A DNA stretch of 64,000 nucleotides from Hyphomonas sp. (GTDB taxonomy: Bacteria > Pseudomonadota > Alphaproteobacteria > Caulobacterales > Hyphomonadaceae), in the NCBI GenBank assembly GCA_013791775.1, contig VMTE01000037.1:186001-250000 (forward strand), read 5' to 3'. A program made the translations under genes and the position numbers. The notes below the pieces were generated by a model that ran no database searches, was not told the origin of the DNA, and saw only the letters and a program-made list of their open reading frames with translations. Below, one piece after another: positions 39,954-49,672 of the stretch (position 1 is its first letter; each line of letters opens with the position of its first letter).

Positions 39954-40892
39954 TCAGGAGGGGTCTTCAGCCGTGTCGTCGATAACCTGCGGCTGCGTGT
40001 CGTCGATGATCTCACCCGGTTCCAGGACGTTCAGCAGCGCGCGTGGGACGGTGCCTGCCGGGCAGGTGACCATTTGTGAATTGGCAATCGCCGTCTGGGA
40101 AACGCCGGGGCGAACCGCCGGTTGCGACCGGAACACCCAGGCCAGGAACAGCATGGCCACGATCGCCGTGCCGACCGACGCCATCGTGCCGAAGCCGAGG
40201 GCGTCTTCCACGAGCGTGGCCGTCTTGATCGCGCCGTCCGACGCCAGCGGAGCAGCGCCGTTCTTGCGGCCGTTCACCGCCGTCGCCGCTTGCGGCGGCG
40301 TCGAGGTTCCACGAAGCGAGGCCGCCGCCAGCGCGGCTGCGCCAATGGCTTCACGCGCCGGCGCCGGCTTGATGCCCAGATCCTTGTCGCGCTTCTTCTT
40401 GGCTTCGACGGCCAGAGGGTCCGCCGGATGGGCGGCCAGCCAGTCGATGCGCTGGTCTTCATCCTGCGCGCCGTAGCCCATCCAGTCCCGCAGGCCGATG
40501 CGGCCCTGGCGGCGGCCCAGCTCGTCGATCAGGTCGGCAAAGCCCGGCGGTGTCTTGCGCGAGGTCATGCCATCCAGCGTAAAGCGCTTGTGCTGGCGAA
40601 AGGGTTCGTAGGGTATGGTCTTGTCGAGCGCGGCTTCGACCAGCGAATCGCCGCGCGAATGACCAACCGCTGCGGCAGCGCGCACCCAGTCGCTCTTCAC
40701 CGCGCTCTGCGACCAGAGCACCAGCATCGACTGCGAGTTCATCGCGTCGCGGGCATCTTTGGCGTCAAAGACTTCGTTTTCCTGCTTCTGGTCGAGCCAG
40801 ACACGGAATTTCAGCGACCGGAGGCGGCGCGCGATCAGCTTGGCGGTGTCCCGATCTTCGAGCGCCGACACTAGGAAGACGTCATAACTCAT
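39954..40892 (-). CDS. Membrane-anchored TIR-domain protein
   Basis: A 312-residue protein. Residues about 1-130 form a TIR fold (MSYDVFLVSALEDRDTAKLI, then LRSLKFRVWLDQK and SMLVLWSQSAVKSDWV). A long linker with Ala/Gly/Pro stretches leads to one membrane helix at about 235-254 and a 58-residue acidic tail. In active bacterial TIR NADases a Glu follows the SxW motif; here the region reads SDWVRAAAAVG, with no Glu, so NAD hydrolysis is doubtful. ATG 40892 (MSYDVF) is preferred over 40961. The gene stands alone, divergent from ychF, with no neighbouring defence genes. Function unknown. Confidence 0.85.
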   Translation of the reverse strand: MSYDVFLVSALEDRDTAKLIARRLRSLKFRVWLDQKQENEVFDAKDARDAMNSQSMLVLWSQSAVKSDWVRAAAAVGHSRGDSLVEAALDKTIPYEPFRQHKRFTLDGMTSRKTPPGFADLIDELGRRQGRIGLRDWMGYGAQDEDQRIDWLAAHPADPLAVEAKKKRDKDLGIKPAPAREAIGAAALAAASLRGTSTPPQAATAVNGRKNGAAPLASDGAIKTATLVEDALGFGTMASVGTAIVAMLFLAWVFRSQPAVRPGVSQTAIANSQMVTCPAGTVPRALLNVLEPGEIIDDTQPQVIDDTAEDPS

Positions 40893-41048
40893 GGGCGCGT
40901 GTACCCTTCTGATACGGTTAACCACGGCAGAATACCCCCGCAGTCTGGCCAGGCCAGCCATTTAAGCTGCCAAGCGATTTTTGTGCCTGTTTTTGCAGCG
41001 CAAAAGGGGCTAAGGCGCCGGATCAGCCAAACCGGAGGTCAAGGCGCC

Positions 41049-42146
<1,098 letters not shown>

Positions 42147-42182
42147 CGTATTGAGATAAAGCTCAGCATCGAGAACGGCTCG

Positions 42183-42248
42183 TCCTGAGCGAAGTCGAAG
42201 GAGAGCCGGGCGTGCATCGCTTTGCCCATCCTTCGACTTCGCTCAGGA
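42183..42248 (-). repeat. REP-like palindromic repeat, copy 2
   Basis: The 20-bp arms at 42183-42202 and 42229-42248 are perfect complements. Read on the minus strand this is the same unit as copy 1 (6219-6292), sharing the inner GGATGGGCAAAGC and CCCGGCTCTCCTT blocks; the loops differ in between. Like copy 1 it lies between convergent 3' ends (ychF and secF). Confidence 0.87.
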
Positions 42249-42284
42249 TGAACGGTGACGGATTTGACTGATGCGTAGGTTCGT

Positions 42285-43277
42285 TCAGCCTACGCCCTGA
42301 AAGCCGGGGGTGTCGTCAACGGTTTTCTGGGTCAGGTCCATGCCGAGTGACAGCACGATCGACGAGGCGATGAAGATCGACGAGTAGGTGCCGATCACGA
42401 TGCCCCAGATCAGCGCGAAGCTCATGCCGCGCAGGACCGGCCCGCCCAGGAAGAAGATCGCCAGCAGGGCGAGCAGCGTTGTGCCCGAGGTCAGCAAGGT
42501 GCGCGACAGGGTCGAGTTCAACGCCAGGTCGATCACGTCGCGGTCCGGCATCTTCTTGTACTTGCGCCGCTCCTCCCGCACGCGGTCGAACACGACCACC
42601 GTGTCGTTCATCGAATAACCGATGATGGTCAGCAATGCGGCGATGGTCGTCAGGTTGAACTCGAGCTGCAGGAACGAGAACACGCCCAGCGTGATGATGA
42701 CGTCATGCGCCAGCGCCGCCACGGCGCCAATCGAGAACTGCCATTCGAACCGGTACCAGATATAGGCCAGCATCAGGATCAGCGCGACCACAAGGGCCGT
42801 GATGCCGTCCCGGAACAGCTCTTTCGACACTTTCGGGCCGACCGTGTCATTCTTCAGGAGGTCCGTGCCCGGATCGATACCCAGCTTCTCGACAAGGCTG
42901 CGCACCACCAGTTCGTTCGTGGCGCCGCTGGCGCGTTCGGCCTTTTCGGCCGTCGTCAGGGCCTGGAACTCAGGACCGAGCAAGGCTTCGGGCGCCTCGC
43001 CGAATTTCACCACCACGATCCGGCGCGCGTCGGTTCCGACGGCGGCGTTGACGTCTGCGCTGAACGGGATGGCAGCGCGGACGGTGCCTTCGTTGACGGT
43101 TTCGGTGGCGTTGATCTCCATCGCGGTGCCGCCGGCAAAGTCCACGCCGAAATTCAGCCCGCGCGTCGCCAGGAAGAAAACCGACGCGGTCAGCAAGACC
43201 ACCGACAACAGAGTCCCCGCCATGCGCAGGTTCATGAACTTGAGGTGGGTTTCCTTGGGCCAGATCTTCATCAGCAT
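42285..43277 (-). CDS. secF: Protein translocase subunit SecF
   Basis: A 330-residue membrane protein with six helices. FGVDFAGGTAMEI is the conserved periplasmic start, and the IGYSMNDTVVVFDRVREERRK segment is the conserved RND/SecF motif. With SecD it uses proton motive force to pull translocating proteins. ATG 43277 (MLMKIWPK) has GGGGAG eight bases upstream; ATG 43271 is an alternative. Lies 18 bases after secD. Confidence 0.97.
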   Translation of the reverse strand: MLMKIWPKETHLKFMNLRMAGTLLSVVLLTASVFFLATRGLNFGVDFAGGTAMEINATETVNEGTVRAAIPFSADVNAAVGTDARRIVVVKFGEAPEALLGPEFQALTTAEKAERASGATNELVVRSLVEKLGIDPGTDLLKNDTVGPKVSKELFRDGITALVVALILMLAYIWYRFEWQFSIGAVAALAHDVIITLGVFSFLQLEFNLTTIAALLTIIGYSMNDTVVVFDRVREERRKYKKMPDRDVIDLALNSTLSRTLLTSGTTLLALLAIFFLGGPVLRGMSFALIWGIVIGTYSSIFIASSIVLSLGMDLTQKTVDDTPGFQGVG

Positions 43278-43295
43278 GGCTGTCTCTCCCCGGCC

Positions 43296-44903
43296 TTAGA
43301 CCGAAAGTTTCTTGGTCTTGAACGTCTTGATCCACATCACCGTCAGCCAGCGCGTCACCACGAAGGCCGTGAACACGGATGTCAGGATGCCGATGCCCAG
43401 CGTCGCGGCGAACCCCTTCACCGGGCCGCTGCCCAGCAGGTAGAGGATGGCGGCTGCGATCAGCGTCGTGATGTTGGCATCCAGGATGGTGGACAGCGCG
43501 CGTTCATAGCCCGCCTGGACGGACGTGAGCAGACTGCGCCCGGACTGCTGTTCCTCGCGGATGCGCTCGAACACGAGCACGTTGGCGTCCACCGCCATAC
43601 CGATGGTGAGGATGATGCCCGCGATGCCTGGCAGTGTCAGCGTCGCGCCGAGGCCCGAGAGCGCGCCGAAGATGAGCACAACGTTGGCCGCCAGCGACGC
43701 AACCGCGAAAATGCCGAGGAGGTTATAGGCGAGGATCATGAACCCCGCGACCAGCAGGATGCCGATCACCGAGGCGCGGATACCGGCATTGATCGAGTCC
43801 CGGCCGAGCGTCGCGCTGACCGTGCGCTGGTCGAGGAATTGCAGCTTCGCTGGCATCTCGCCCGCAGAAATGATCGCCGCGAGATCCTGCGCTTCTTCCA
43901 TCGTGAAATCGCCCGTGATGCGGACGTTTCCGCCGGCGATGGGCTCGTTGATGTTCGGCGCCGACATGATCACGTCGTCGAGCACGATGGCGAAGCGCTT
44001 GTTGGTGTTGACGCGGGTTGTCTCGAAGAACTTGCGCGCGCCGTTCGAGTTGAGGCGGAAATTGATCTGCGGACGGTTGGCCTCGTCATTGCCCTGGCTG
44101 GCGTTGGCGATGTCGGAGCCGACGATTTCCGGGATCGACCGCACGAGGAGGTCGCCGGTCGTCGGCCCGGACAGCAGGCGGTAGCCCGGCTTCACAACAC
44201 CGGCCTGCGCCGCCGTGATCGCGGACGGGCTGTCGTCAACGATGTTGAAGGTCATCCGGCCATCACGGCTGAGCAGCGACTTCAGGCGCTCCGGGTCGGG
44301 CTCGCCGGGCGCTTCCAGCACCAGCCGGTCAACCCCGGACGGGGTGATGGAAATCTCGGCCACGCCGTCCGGGTCAACCCGGCGGCGCACGATCGTCTCG
44401 GTCTTCGCGAGGGCGTCCGCCATCATCAGGTTTTCGGAATTCTCGGGCACCGTCACCAGGATCGAGTCCGGTCCGGCGCGGGTAACCTCATAGGTCTTGC
44501 CTCCGGCAAGTCCGCCTTCCAGCGGTCCATTGACCTTGTCGATCCGCGCGATGGCCGCCTCAACCGGAAAGTTGCCCGCCTCGTCCGCACGGGTCAGTTT
44601 GATCGTCATCGTCTGACCGTTGACTTCGGCGAGGTGCGTAACCGGATCGGCCGAGTCCGTCCGCGCCAGCGCCGTGCGCACGTCCCGCGCGAACACTTCC
44701 AGCCGCCCGCCGATCACGTCCTCGGACCGGATTTCCATTTCGAGGTAGACCCCGCCGCGCAGGTCAAGGCCGAGATTGACGCCTTCCCTCGGCATGAAGC
44801 CGGGCGCGCCGCTCATGTTCACCACGTTGGGCAACGCCATCACGACGCCCCAGGCGAGCGTGAGGACAATCAGGATGACTTTCCAGAGTGGAAACTGAAG
44901 CAT
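43296..44903 (-). CDS. secD: Protein translocase subunit SecD
   Basis: A 535-residue protein with six membrane helices. VNLGLDLRGGVYLEMEI near the N-terminus and the periplasmic P1 head are followed by GMAVDANVLVFERIREE. It forms the SecDF complex with the next gene product. The operon order yajC-secD-secF is standard. Confidence 0.98.
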   Translation of the reverse strand: MLQFPLWKVILIVLTLAWGVVMALPNVVNMSGAPGFMPREGVNLGLDLRGGVYLEMEIRSEDVIGGRLEVFARDVRTALARTDSADPVTHLAEVNGQTMTIKLTRADEAGNFPVEAAIARIDKVNGPLEGGLAGGKTYEVTRAGPDSILVTVPENSENLMMADALAKTETIVRRRVDPDGVAEISITPSGVDRLVLEAPGEPDPERLKSLLSRDGRMTFNIVDDSPSAITAAQAGVVKPGYRLLSGPTTGDLLVRSIPEIVGSDIANASQGNDEANRPQINFRLNSNGARKFFETTRVNTNKRFAIVLDDVIMSAPNINEPIAGGNVRITGDFTMEEAQDLAAIISAGEMPAKLQFLDQRTVSATLGRDSINAGIRASVIGILLVAGFMILAYNLLGIFAVASLAANVVLIFGALSGLGATLTLPGIAGIILTIGMAVDANVLVFERIREEQQSGRSLLTSVQAGYERALSTILDANITTLIAAAILYLLGSGPVKGFAATLGIGILTSVFTAFVVTRWLTVMWIKTFKTKKLSV

Positions 44904-44943
44904 GGAACTTTCCTTGGGGGGGCCGGCGCGCGGCCGCCTCGGC

Positions 44944-45318
44944 TTAGTCGTTCGCCGGAACGGGCTCAGCCTTGTTGCGCACTTCGATCACCATCGACTT
45001 GATCACGCGAACGCGGACGTTCTCGGCCAGATCCAGCGTGATTTCGGTATCGTTGACCTTGTTGACCTTGCCGATCAGGCCGCCCGAGGTGATCACGGTA
45101 TCGCCCCGTTTGACCCCGGCGATCATTTCGGCGTGCTTCTTGGCGCGCTGCTGCTGCGGGCGGATCAGGAGGAAATAGAAGATCAGGATCAGCGGCAGGA
45201 AGAACAGGAGCTGCGTGACCAGGTTCGGGCCCGGCGCAGGGGCCGCTGCCGCCTGGGCCAGCGCCGGCGCTGCCATCAGCGCAACAACAAGGCCCGACAC
45301 CACCAATTTGTCCCGCAT
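44944..45318 (-). CDS. yajC: Preprotein translocase subunit YajC
   Basis: A 124-residue protein. A first hydrophobic stretch (residues 5-23) looks like a signal or second helix, and the YajC helix LLFFLPLILIFYFLLIRPQQ is at about 38-57, followed by the HAEMIAGVKRGDTVITSGGL domain. ATG 45318 gives this product; the frame open up to 45507 is not used. In related genomes a LysM/M23 peptidase gene often lies between pcm and yajC; here only an 89-base gap is present. Confidence 0.94.
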   Translation of the reverse strand: MRDKLVVSGLVVALMAAPALAQAAAAPAPGPNLVTQLLFFLPLILIFYFLLIRPQQQRAKKHAEMIAGVKRGDTVITSGGLIGKVNKVNDTEITLDLAENVRVRVIKSMVIEVRNKAEPVPAND

Positions 45319-45407
45319 GCCCGCTTCTCCTCGAATCCAGCCAACTTCATGAAACTGCCAGCCGTATAGCGGGGGGGCCGGGCCTTGGCAAACACCCCCT
45401 GCAGGCT

Positions 45408-46061
45408 TCAGAGGACGGCGGCCCTGCCTTCGGTGAGCGCCGGAACCGGCTGGAAAAACGGGGTGCGCTGCGCCGCCCCGTCCGCCGTGACCGAAACCAC
45501 CTCGCACCCGGCGCCGGAAACCACCGGCGCGGCGAGCCGGCCGTCCGTCGCCAGCTGGGCGAGCAGCGCGGCCGGAACCTCCGCCGCCGCCCCCGCCAGC
45601 ACGATCCGGTCAAACGGCCCCTGCTCCGGCCAGCCGGCAAGCCCGTCGCCCTGAACGACGGTGACATTCCCGATACCGAGCCGGTCAAGCCGCGACCGGC
45701 CTTCCGTCACCAGCCGGGCATACCGCTCCACGGCATAAACATGCGCCGCGAGGCTGGCGGCCACCGCCGTCATGTAGCCCGCCCCGAAACCGACCAGCAG
45801 CACCCGCGCCCCGCCATCCTCCGGCAAGGCTAGAGCCTGCAGCAGATGCCCGGTCGCCGCCGGGCGCAGGATCACCTGGCCGCAGGGGATCGGCAGCACC
45901 GCATCCTCGAAGGCCAGCGGCGCCAGCGCCGCGTCGTCCACGAAGGCGGCCCGGTCCAGTGTTTCCATGGCGGTGAGCACGCGGGCGTCCGTCACGCCCT
46001 CCTGGCGGAGATGGAGCAATAGCCGCGCAGCGCGGTACGGGTCGGCGATCAATCCTGCCAT
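45408..46061 (-). CDS. pcm: Protein-L-isoaspartate O-methyltransferase family protein
   Basis: A 217-residue SAM methyltransferase of the PCMT family. The SAM-binding region is VLLVGFGAGYMTAVAA with the acidic AVERYARL in the next strand; the family SxGSGY form reads GFGAGY here. PCMT repairs isoaspartyl residues, though this shorter alphaproteobacterial branch may act differently. Its ATG lies 13 bases inside the end of surE, so the two are coupled. Confidence 0.85.
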   Translation of the reverse strand: MAGLIADPYRAARLLLHLRQEGVTDARVLTAMETLDRAAFVDDAALAPLAFEDAVLPIPCGQVILRPAATGHLLQALALPEDGGARVLLVGFGAGYMTAVAASLAAHVYAVERYARLVTEGRSRLDRLGIGNVTVVQGDGLAGWPEQGPFDRIVLAGAAAEVPAALLAQLATDGRLAAPVVSGAGCEVVSVTADGAAQRTPFFQPVPALTEGRAAVL

Positions 46062-46810
46062 GACGCCTGCAGCGTCTTTAGGAACGCCTCGTGCGTCAAG
46101 TCCACATGCAGCGGCGAGACCGAGACATAGCCCTCATAGATGGCGCGCAGGTCCGTGCCCTCGTCCGGGCGCGACAGCTTTCCCCGGTAGCCGATCCAGT
46201 AATAGTCATTGCCGCGCAGGTCTTCGCGCCGGTCGGTATGGATGATCGTCTCGTCCCGGAAACCCTGCCGCGTCATCTGGATGCCGCGCACGTCCTCCGG
46301 CTCGACATCCGGGAAGTTCACGTTGAGCACCACATCCTTCGGCCAGCCCATCTTGAGCAGCGGGCGCAGCGTGCGCGCGCCCCAGGCCTTAGCCGTCTCC
46401 CAGGGCAGCGAGCCCCGGTCGCGGAAGTTCTGCGCCTGGCTCAGCGCAATCGATGGCACGCCCATCTGCATGCCAAACATGGCGGCCGCGACGGTGCCCG
46501 AAAAACTCGTATCCTCGGCAATGTTCTGCCCGCGGTTGACGCCGGAAAGAACCAGGTCCGGCGGATCCGGCATCAGGTCCTTGTAGGCCAGCAGCACCGC
46601 GTCCGACGGTGTGCCCGCAATCGCCCAGGCCTTCGCCCCGACCTTCCGTACACGCACCGGCTGCGTCAGCGAAATCGCGCGCCCCTTCCCGGACTGCTCC
46701 TCCTCCGGCGCCGCAATCCAGATATCGTCGGACAGCTGCTTGGCAATCTCCTCCAGAACGGAGAGGCCAGGGGCGTTGATGCCGTCATCGTTGGTGAGGA
46801 GGATTCTCAT
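46049..46810 (-). CDS. surE: 5'/3'-nucleotidase SurE
   Basis: A 253-residue metal-dependent phosphatase. The start MRILLTNDDGINAPGL holds the metal-binding NDDG, SLTQPVRV and SGVNRGQNIAED follow in family order. It dephosphorylates nucleoside monophosphates, linked with survival under stress. ATG 46810 is the conserved start; the 46831 start adds seven residues without support. It overlaps pcm downstream. Confidence 0.96.
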   Translation of the reverse strand: MRILLTNDDGINAPGLSVLEEIAKQLSDDIWIAAPEEEQSGKGRAISLTQPVRVRKVGAKAWAIAGTPSDAVLLAYKDLMPDPPDLVLSGVNRGQNIAEDTSFSGTVAAAMFGMQMGVPSIALSQAQNFRDRGSLPWETAKAWGARTLRPLLKMGWPKDVVLNVNFPDVEPEDVRGIQMTRQGFRDETIIHTDRREDLRGNDYYWIGYRGKLSRPDEGTDLRAIYEGYVSVSPLHVDLTHEAFLKTLQASWQD

Positions 46811-46846
46811 GTGCGTCTCTTTCACACCCATTCGGTTCTTTCAGAC

Positions 46847-46943
46847 CCCCTCTCCCCTCGGGGAGAGGGGCAGGGGTGAGGGGGCGAGGTTGTGCGCTGC
46901 CGCCGCCCCTCATCCCCAACCCTTCTCCCCAAGGGGGAGAAGG
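46847..46943. repeat. Two GC-rich hairpins between serS and surE
   Basis: CCCCTCTCCCC (46847-46857) pairs with GGGGAGAGGGG (46860-46870), and CCTTCTCCCC (46921-46930) with GGGGAGAAGG (46934-46943). The intervening GGGGTGAGGGG and CCCCTCATCCCC blocks are also mutually complementary, so the unit could fold as one large structure. It lies 7 bases after the end of serS and immediately before surE. Confidence 0.7.
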
Positions 46944-46950
46944 GGGCAAA

Positions 46951-48468
46951 TCACTTAACTACTTCAACCCCGCCCATATACGGCACAAGCGCCTTCGGCA
47001 CCGTGATCGAGCCGTCCGCGTTCTGATAATTCTCCAGCACCGCCACCAGCGTGCGGCCAACAGCAAGACCCGACCCGTTCAGCGTGTGCACGAATTCCGG
47101 CTTTGACTTTGCGTCGGCGCGGTAGCGGGCGTCCATGCGGCGGGCCTGGAAGTCGCCGCAATAGGAGCAGGACGAGATTTCGCGGTAGGTGTTCTGCGAG
47201 GGCAGCCAGACTTCGAGGTCATAGGTCTTGCGCGCCCCTGCCCCCATGTCGCCGGTGCAGAGCAGCATGCGGCGGAAGGGCAGATCGAGGCGCTTGAGCA
47301 CCTCCTCGGCGCAGCCGGTCATGCGCTCCAGTTCCTTCAGGCCATCCTCCCCGTTCGCGACGATGGAGACGAGCTCGACCTTGTAGAACTGGTGCTGCCG
47401 GATCATGCCCTTGGTATCACGCCCGGCGCTGCCCGCCTCGGACCGGAAGCACGGCGTGTGCGCCGTCATGCGCAACGGCAGCTGCCCCGCCTCGAGGATC
47501 TGCTCACGGACGAGATTGGTGAGAGGGACTTCGGCGGTGGGGACTAGATACCGTATGTCCGTGTATGCGCCCTCTGCAATTTTTTTATCTAAGACTGATT
47601 GGAGAATTGTTCCCCGTCCTTCAGCGAATTGATCTACGAACGCTTCTAGCGCAGACTTTCGTAGATCAGCATCAACTTCATCCAACCAACTTAAGTCGGA
47701 TTCTTCTAAAAACTGCTTCTTCCGCACGCTCAAAATTGCATTGAAGTGACGATTGGCGCGATCTCGGTCTATAGCTTCGGTCTTGAACAAATCTTCTTCA
47801 AACTTCGGCAACTGCCCAGTGCCCACCAGCGCCTGGTCGCGCACCAGCAGCGGCACGCTCGTCTCCTGATAGCCATGCTCCGTCGTCTGAATATCCAGCA
47901 TGAAGTTCGCGAGCGCGCGTTCCATCCGTGCCAGCTGTCCGCGCAGCGCGACGAAGCGCGCACCGCTCATCCGGGCGGCGGCTTCGAAGTCCATCATGGA
48001 GAACCCGCTCGGCACTTTCAGCGCCTCGCCAAGGTCGGCATGGTCCTTCGGATTGTTGATCAGTTTCGGCGTGCCCCAACGCGATTTCTCGATGTTGCCA
48101 TGCTCGTCCGTGCCTTCGGGCACTTCGTCCAGCGGCAGGTTCGGCAGGCCCATCAGCAGGTCGTCGAGCGCCGCGCGTTTCGTCTTCTCTTCCGCCTCGG
48201 CCGCCTCGATGGCGGTCTTGGCGTCGGCCACCAGCGCCATCAGGCGCGCGGCTTCCGCCTCGTCCTTCTTGGCCTTGGCCTGGCCGATCAGTTTGGAGGT
48301 GTCGTTGCGCGCCTTTTCGGCGTCCTGCTTGGCGGTGGTCGCCGCGCGCCAGGCGGTGTCGAGGGCGAGGATTTTCGAGACCGTCTCGTCCCCCAGCCCC
48401 GCCTTGCGGCGGTTCCAGGCGCGGATGAAAACGTCAGGGGTCTCGCGGATCGCGCGGATATCGAACAT
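46951..48468 (-). CDS. serS: Seryl-tRNA synthetase with a large in-frame insertion
   Basis: A 505-residue class II synthetase that charges tRNA-Ser and tRNA-Sec. The N-terminal coiled-coil arm is at about 30-105. The catalytic domain has [23 protein letters not shown] and the C-terminal [17 protein letters not shown]. Family members are about 425-430 residues. The excess is an insertion at about residues 231-306, between [12 protein letters not shown] and [12 protein letters not shown], where E. coli has a 13-residue loop. The insert is encoded by 47551-47778, where GC falls to about 44% and Leu is written TTA/CTA, unlike the rest of the gene. All catalytic motifs outside it are intact. Confidence 0.95.
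   Translation of the reverse strand: MFDIRAIRETPDVFIRAWNRRKAGLGDETVSKILALDTAWRAATTAKQDAEKARNDTSKLIGQAKAKKDEAEAARLMALVADAKTAIEAAEAEEKTKRAALDDLLMGLPNLPLDEVPEGTDEHGNIEKSRWGTPKLINNPKDHADLGEALKVPSGFSMMDFEAAARMSGARFVALRGQLARMERALANFMLDIQTTEHGYQETSVPLLVRDQALVGTGQLPKFEEDLFKTEAIDRDRANRHFNAILSVRKKQFLEESDLSWLDEVDADLRKSALEAFVDQFAEGRGTILQSVLDKKIAEGAYTDIRYLVPTAEVPLTNLVREQILEAGQLPLRMTAHTPCFRSEAGSAGRDTKGMIRQHQFYKVELVSIVANGEDGLKELERMTGCAEEVLKRLDLPFRRMLLCTGDMGAGARKTYDLEVWLPSQNTYREISSCSYCGDFQARRMDARYRADAKSKPEFVHTLNGSGLAVGRTLVAVLENYQNADGSITVPKALVPYMGGVEVVK
47551..47778 (-). other. In-frame AT-rich insertion within serS (about 76 codons)
   Basis: The segment codes residues 231-306 of SerRS without disrupting the frame. 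GC over 47581-47820 is 105 of 240 bases (about 44%), and 23 of 60 in 47581-47640, against about 65% around it. The peptide is charged, helical-looking and cysteine-free, with no similarity I can name. The compositional change spills about 20-40 bases into the conserved flanks on both sides (up to about 47800 and down to about 47540). An 11-bp perfect inverted repeat lies at its centre. Confidence 0.8.
47630..47668. repeat. 11-bp inverted repeat at centre of the serS insertion
   Basis: TGATCTACGAA (47630-47640) is the exact complement of TTCGTAGATCA (47658-47668) around a 17-base spacer. The midpoint (about 47649) is close to the middle of the insertion. It lies in coding sequence for about residues 267-280 of SerRS. 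Confidence 0.85.
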
Positions 48469-48553
48469 GGGGGCGGTCTCGGTCTCGGAGGGTCAGTTGG
48501 TTCGGCACAGGCTCTAATCCGCCGCGCCCCTGCCTGTCCACAGGCGTACCGTC

Positions 48554-49606
48554 TCAGGCCGTGGGGGACAGGCCTGCAATCGCCGGGGCGTCGTCGTCCG
48601 CCGCCGTCCGGGTTGGGGCCGGCTCGCTCGCCGCCTCGGCCCGGACCACCCGGGGCCGGTCGCCCGGTTCACGGTAAATCACCTCGACCCGGCCCTGCCC
48701 GAGTGTCTTCACCTCGATCTCCGGGTGGATCTGCTGGAGGCGGCGCATCATCGCCGCGAAATTCTTGTGGCCGAGCCAGGGGCGGATGCCGTTCTGGTAG
48801 GCGGGGGTGAATTCCGGGATGGCGGTCAGCGTCCGCACGATCTTGGATTTTGACAGCAGCTGGTCGGGCATCCGCTCGCCCAGCGCCTTCACCATGTCGG
48901 CGGCCCGCAGCAGTTCGGACGCCAGCGACGAGCCGGCCGCCTCGCCGGTCGCCAGCGCAGCGCGCACCCGGCCAAGCAGCGGCGACTGGCGCTCACGCTG
49001 CAGGGTCAGCGGCGCAACCACCGGCGGCGGCGAGCGCAGCTGGTACCATTTGCGCGGGGTGCGGGCATAATTGAAGGCATCCTTCATCGCGGCAATGTGG
49101 ATCACCGCGTCGGCGTGCTGGCTGTAGAGTTCGTAGGTCGGGTCGGTTTCCTTGCCGGCCGTCACCACGCGCAGGCCCGGATGCTGGACCCGGTTCACCA
49201 CCGGCACGAAGTCAGAATCGGTGGTCAGCACGATCAGCTCATCGAGTTTTTTTGTCTGGAGGGCGAGTTCGATCGCGTCCATCGTGATGACGATGTCGGC
49301 CGAGCTCTTGCCGGCGCTGATCTTGCGTTTGGCGAGGGCGCGGCAGTTGAACGCCTCGAAGCCGGCCCGTTCGAAATCGGGACGGAACCGGTCGAACTGC
49401 AGGTTCCAGTACACGCGCTTGTGCAGGAATGAACGGCGCTTCTGGCCGTGGGACAGCGCGCCATCCTCCAGCCACAATAGCCAATTATCGATGCTAGACA
49501 CCACGTCGTCGCCGGTCGCGCCGTAGATGTTGTCGAAATCGACCAGCAAAACGCTTCTGACGCGCGCCACGCAAGAGGCTCCTCGTTTCTCGAGAGACGG
49601 GGTCAT
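48554..49606 (-). CDS. NYN-domain (LabA/DUF88-like) protein
   Basis: A 350-residue protein. The NYN (PIN-like) nuclease domain occupies about residues 18-175, with the conserved acidic positions in LLVDFDNIYG, SADIVITMDAIELA and LTTDSDFVPVV. The C-terminal part (about 215-310) is a winged-helix-like region possibly of the OST-HTH type. NYN proteins usually act on RNA. Start at ATG 49606 (MTPSLEKRG); a later in-frame start closer to the domain (around VARVRSVLLVDFDN) is also possible. It sits between serS and tatC, an unusual place in this cluster. Confidence 0.85.
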   Translation of the reverse strand: MTPSLEKRGASCVARVRSVLLVDFDNIYGATGDDVVSSIDNWLLWLEDGALSHGQKRRSFLHKRVYWNLQFDRFRPDFERAGFEAFNCRALAKRKISAGKSSADIVITMDAIELALQTKKLDELIVLTTDSDFVPVVNRVQHPGLRVVTAGKETDPTYELYSQHADAVIHIAAMKDAFNYARTPRKWYQLRSPPPVVAPLTLQRERQSPLLGRVRAALATGEAAGSSLASELLRAADMVKALGERMPDQLLSKSKIVRTLTAIPEFTPAYQNGIRPWLGHKNFAAMMRRLQQIHPEIEVKTLGQGRVEVIYREPGDRPRVVRAEAASEPAPTRTAADDDAPAIAGLSPTA

Positions 49607-49672
49607 GACCCGTCGTCCACAATCGACACCTGCAAGAAAAATGCAACCGGCAGTCAGCAGGCGCAAAAAGGC

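Noticed and set aside
40668-40892. TIR gene as part of a defence island
   Set aside because: No nucleotide cyclase, STING, SIR2, MBL or phage-related genes adjoin it, and the catalytic Glu is absent.
42705-45002. 765-residue open frame opposite secF/secD
   Set aside because: Antisense shadow of secDF with no recognisable motifs.
47551-47778. Intein in serS
   Set aside because: Far too short, lacks splicing motifs and a terminal Cys/Ser-His-Asn pattern, and the SerRS sequence would need removal of the segment at junctions that do not show it.
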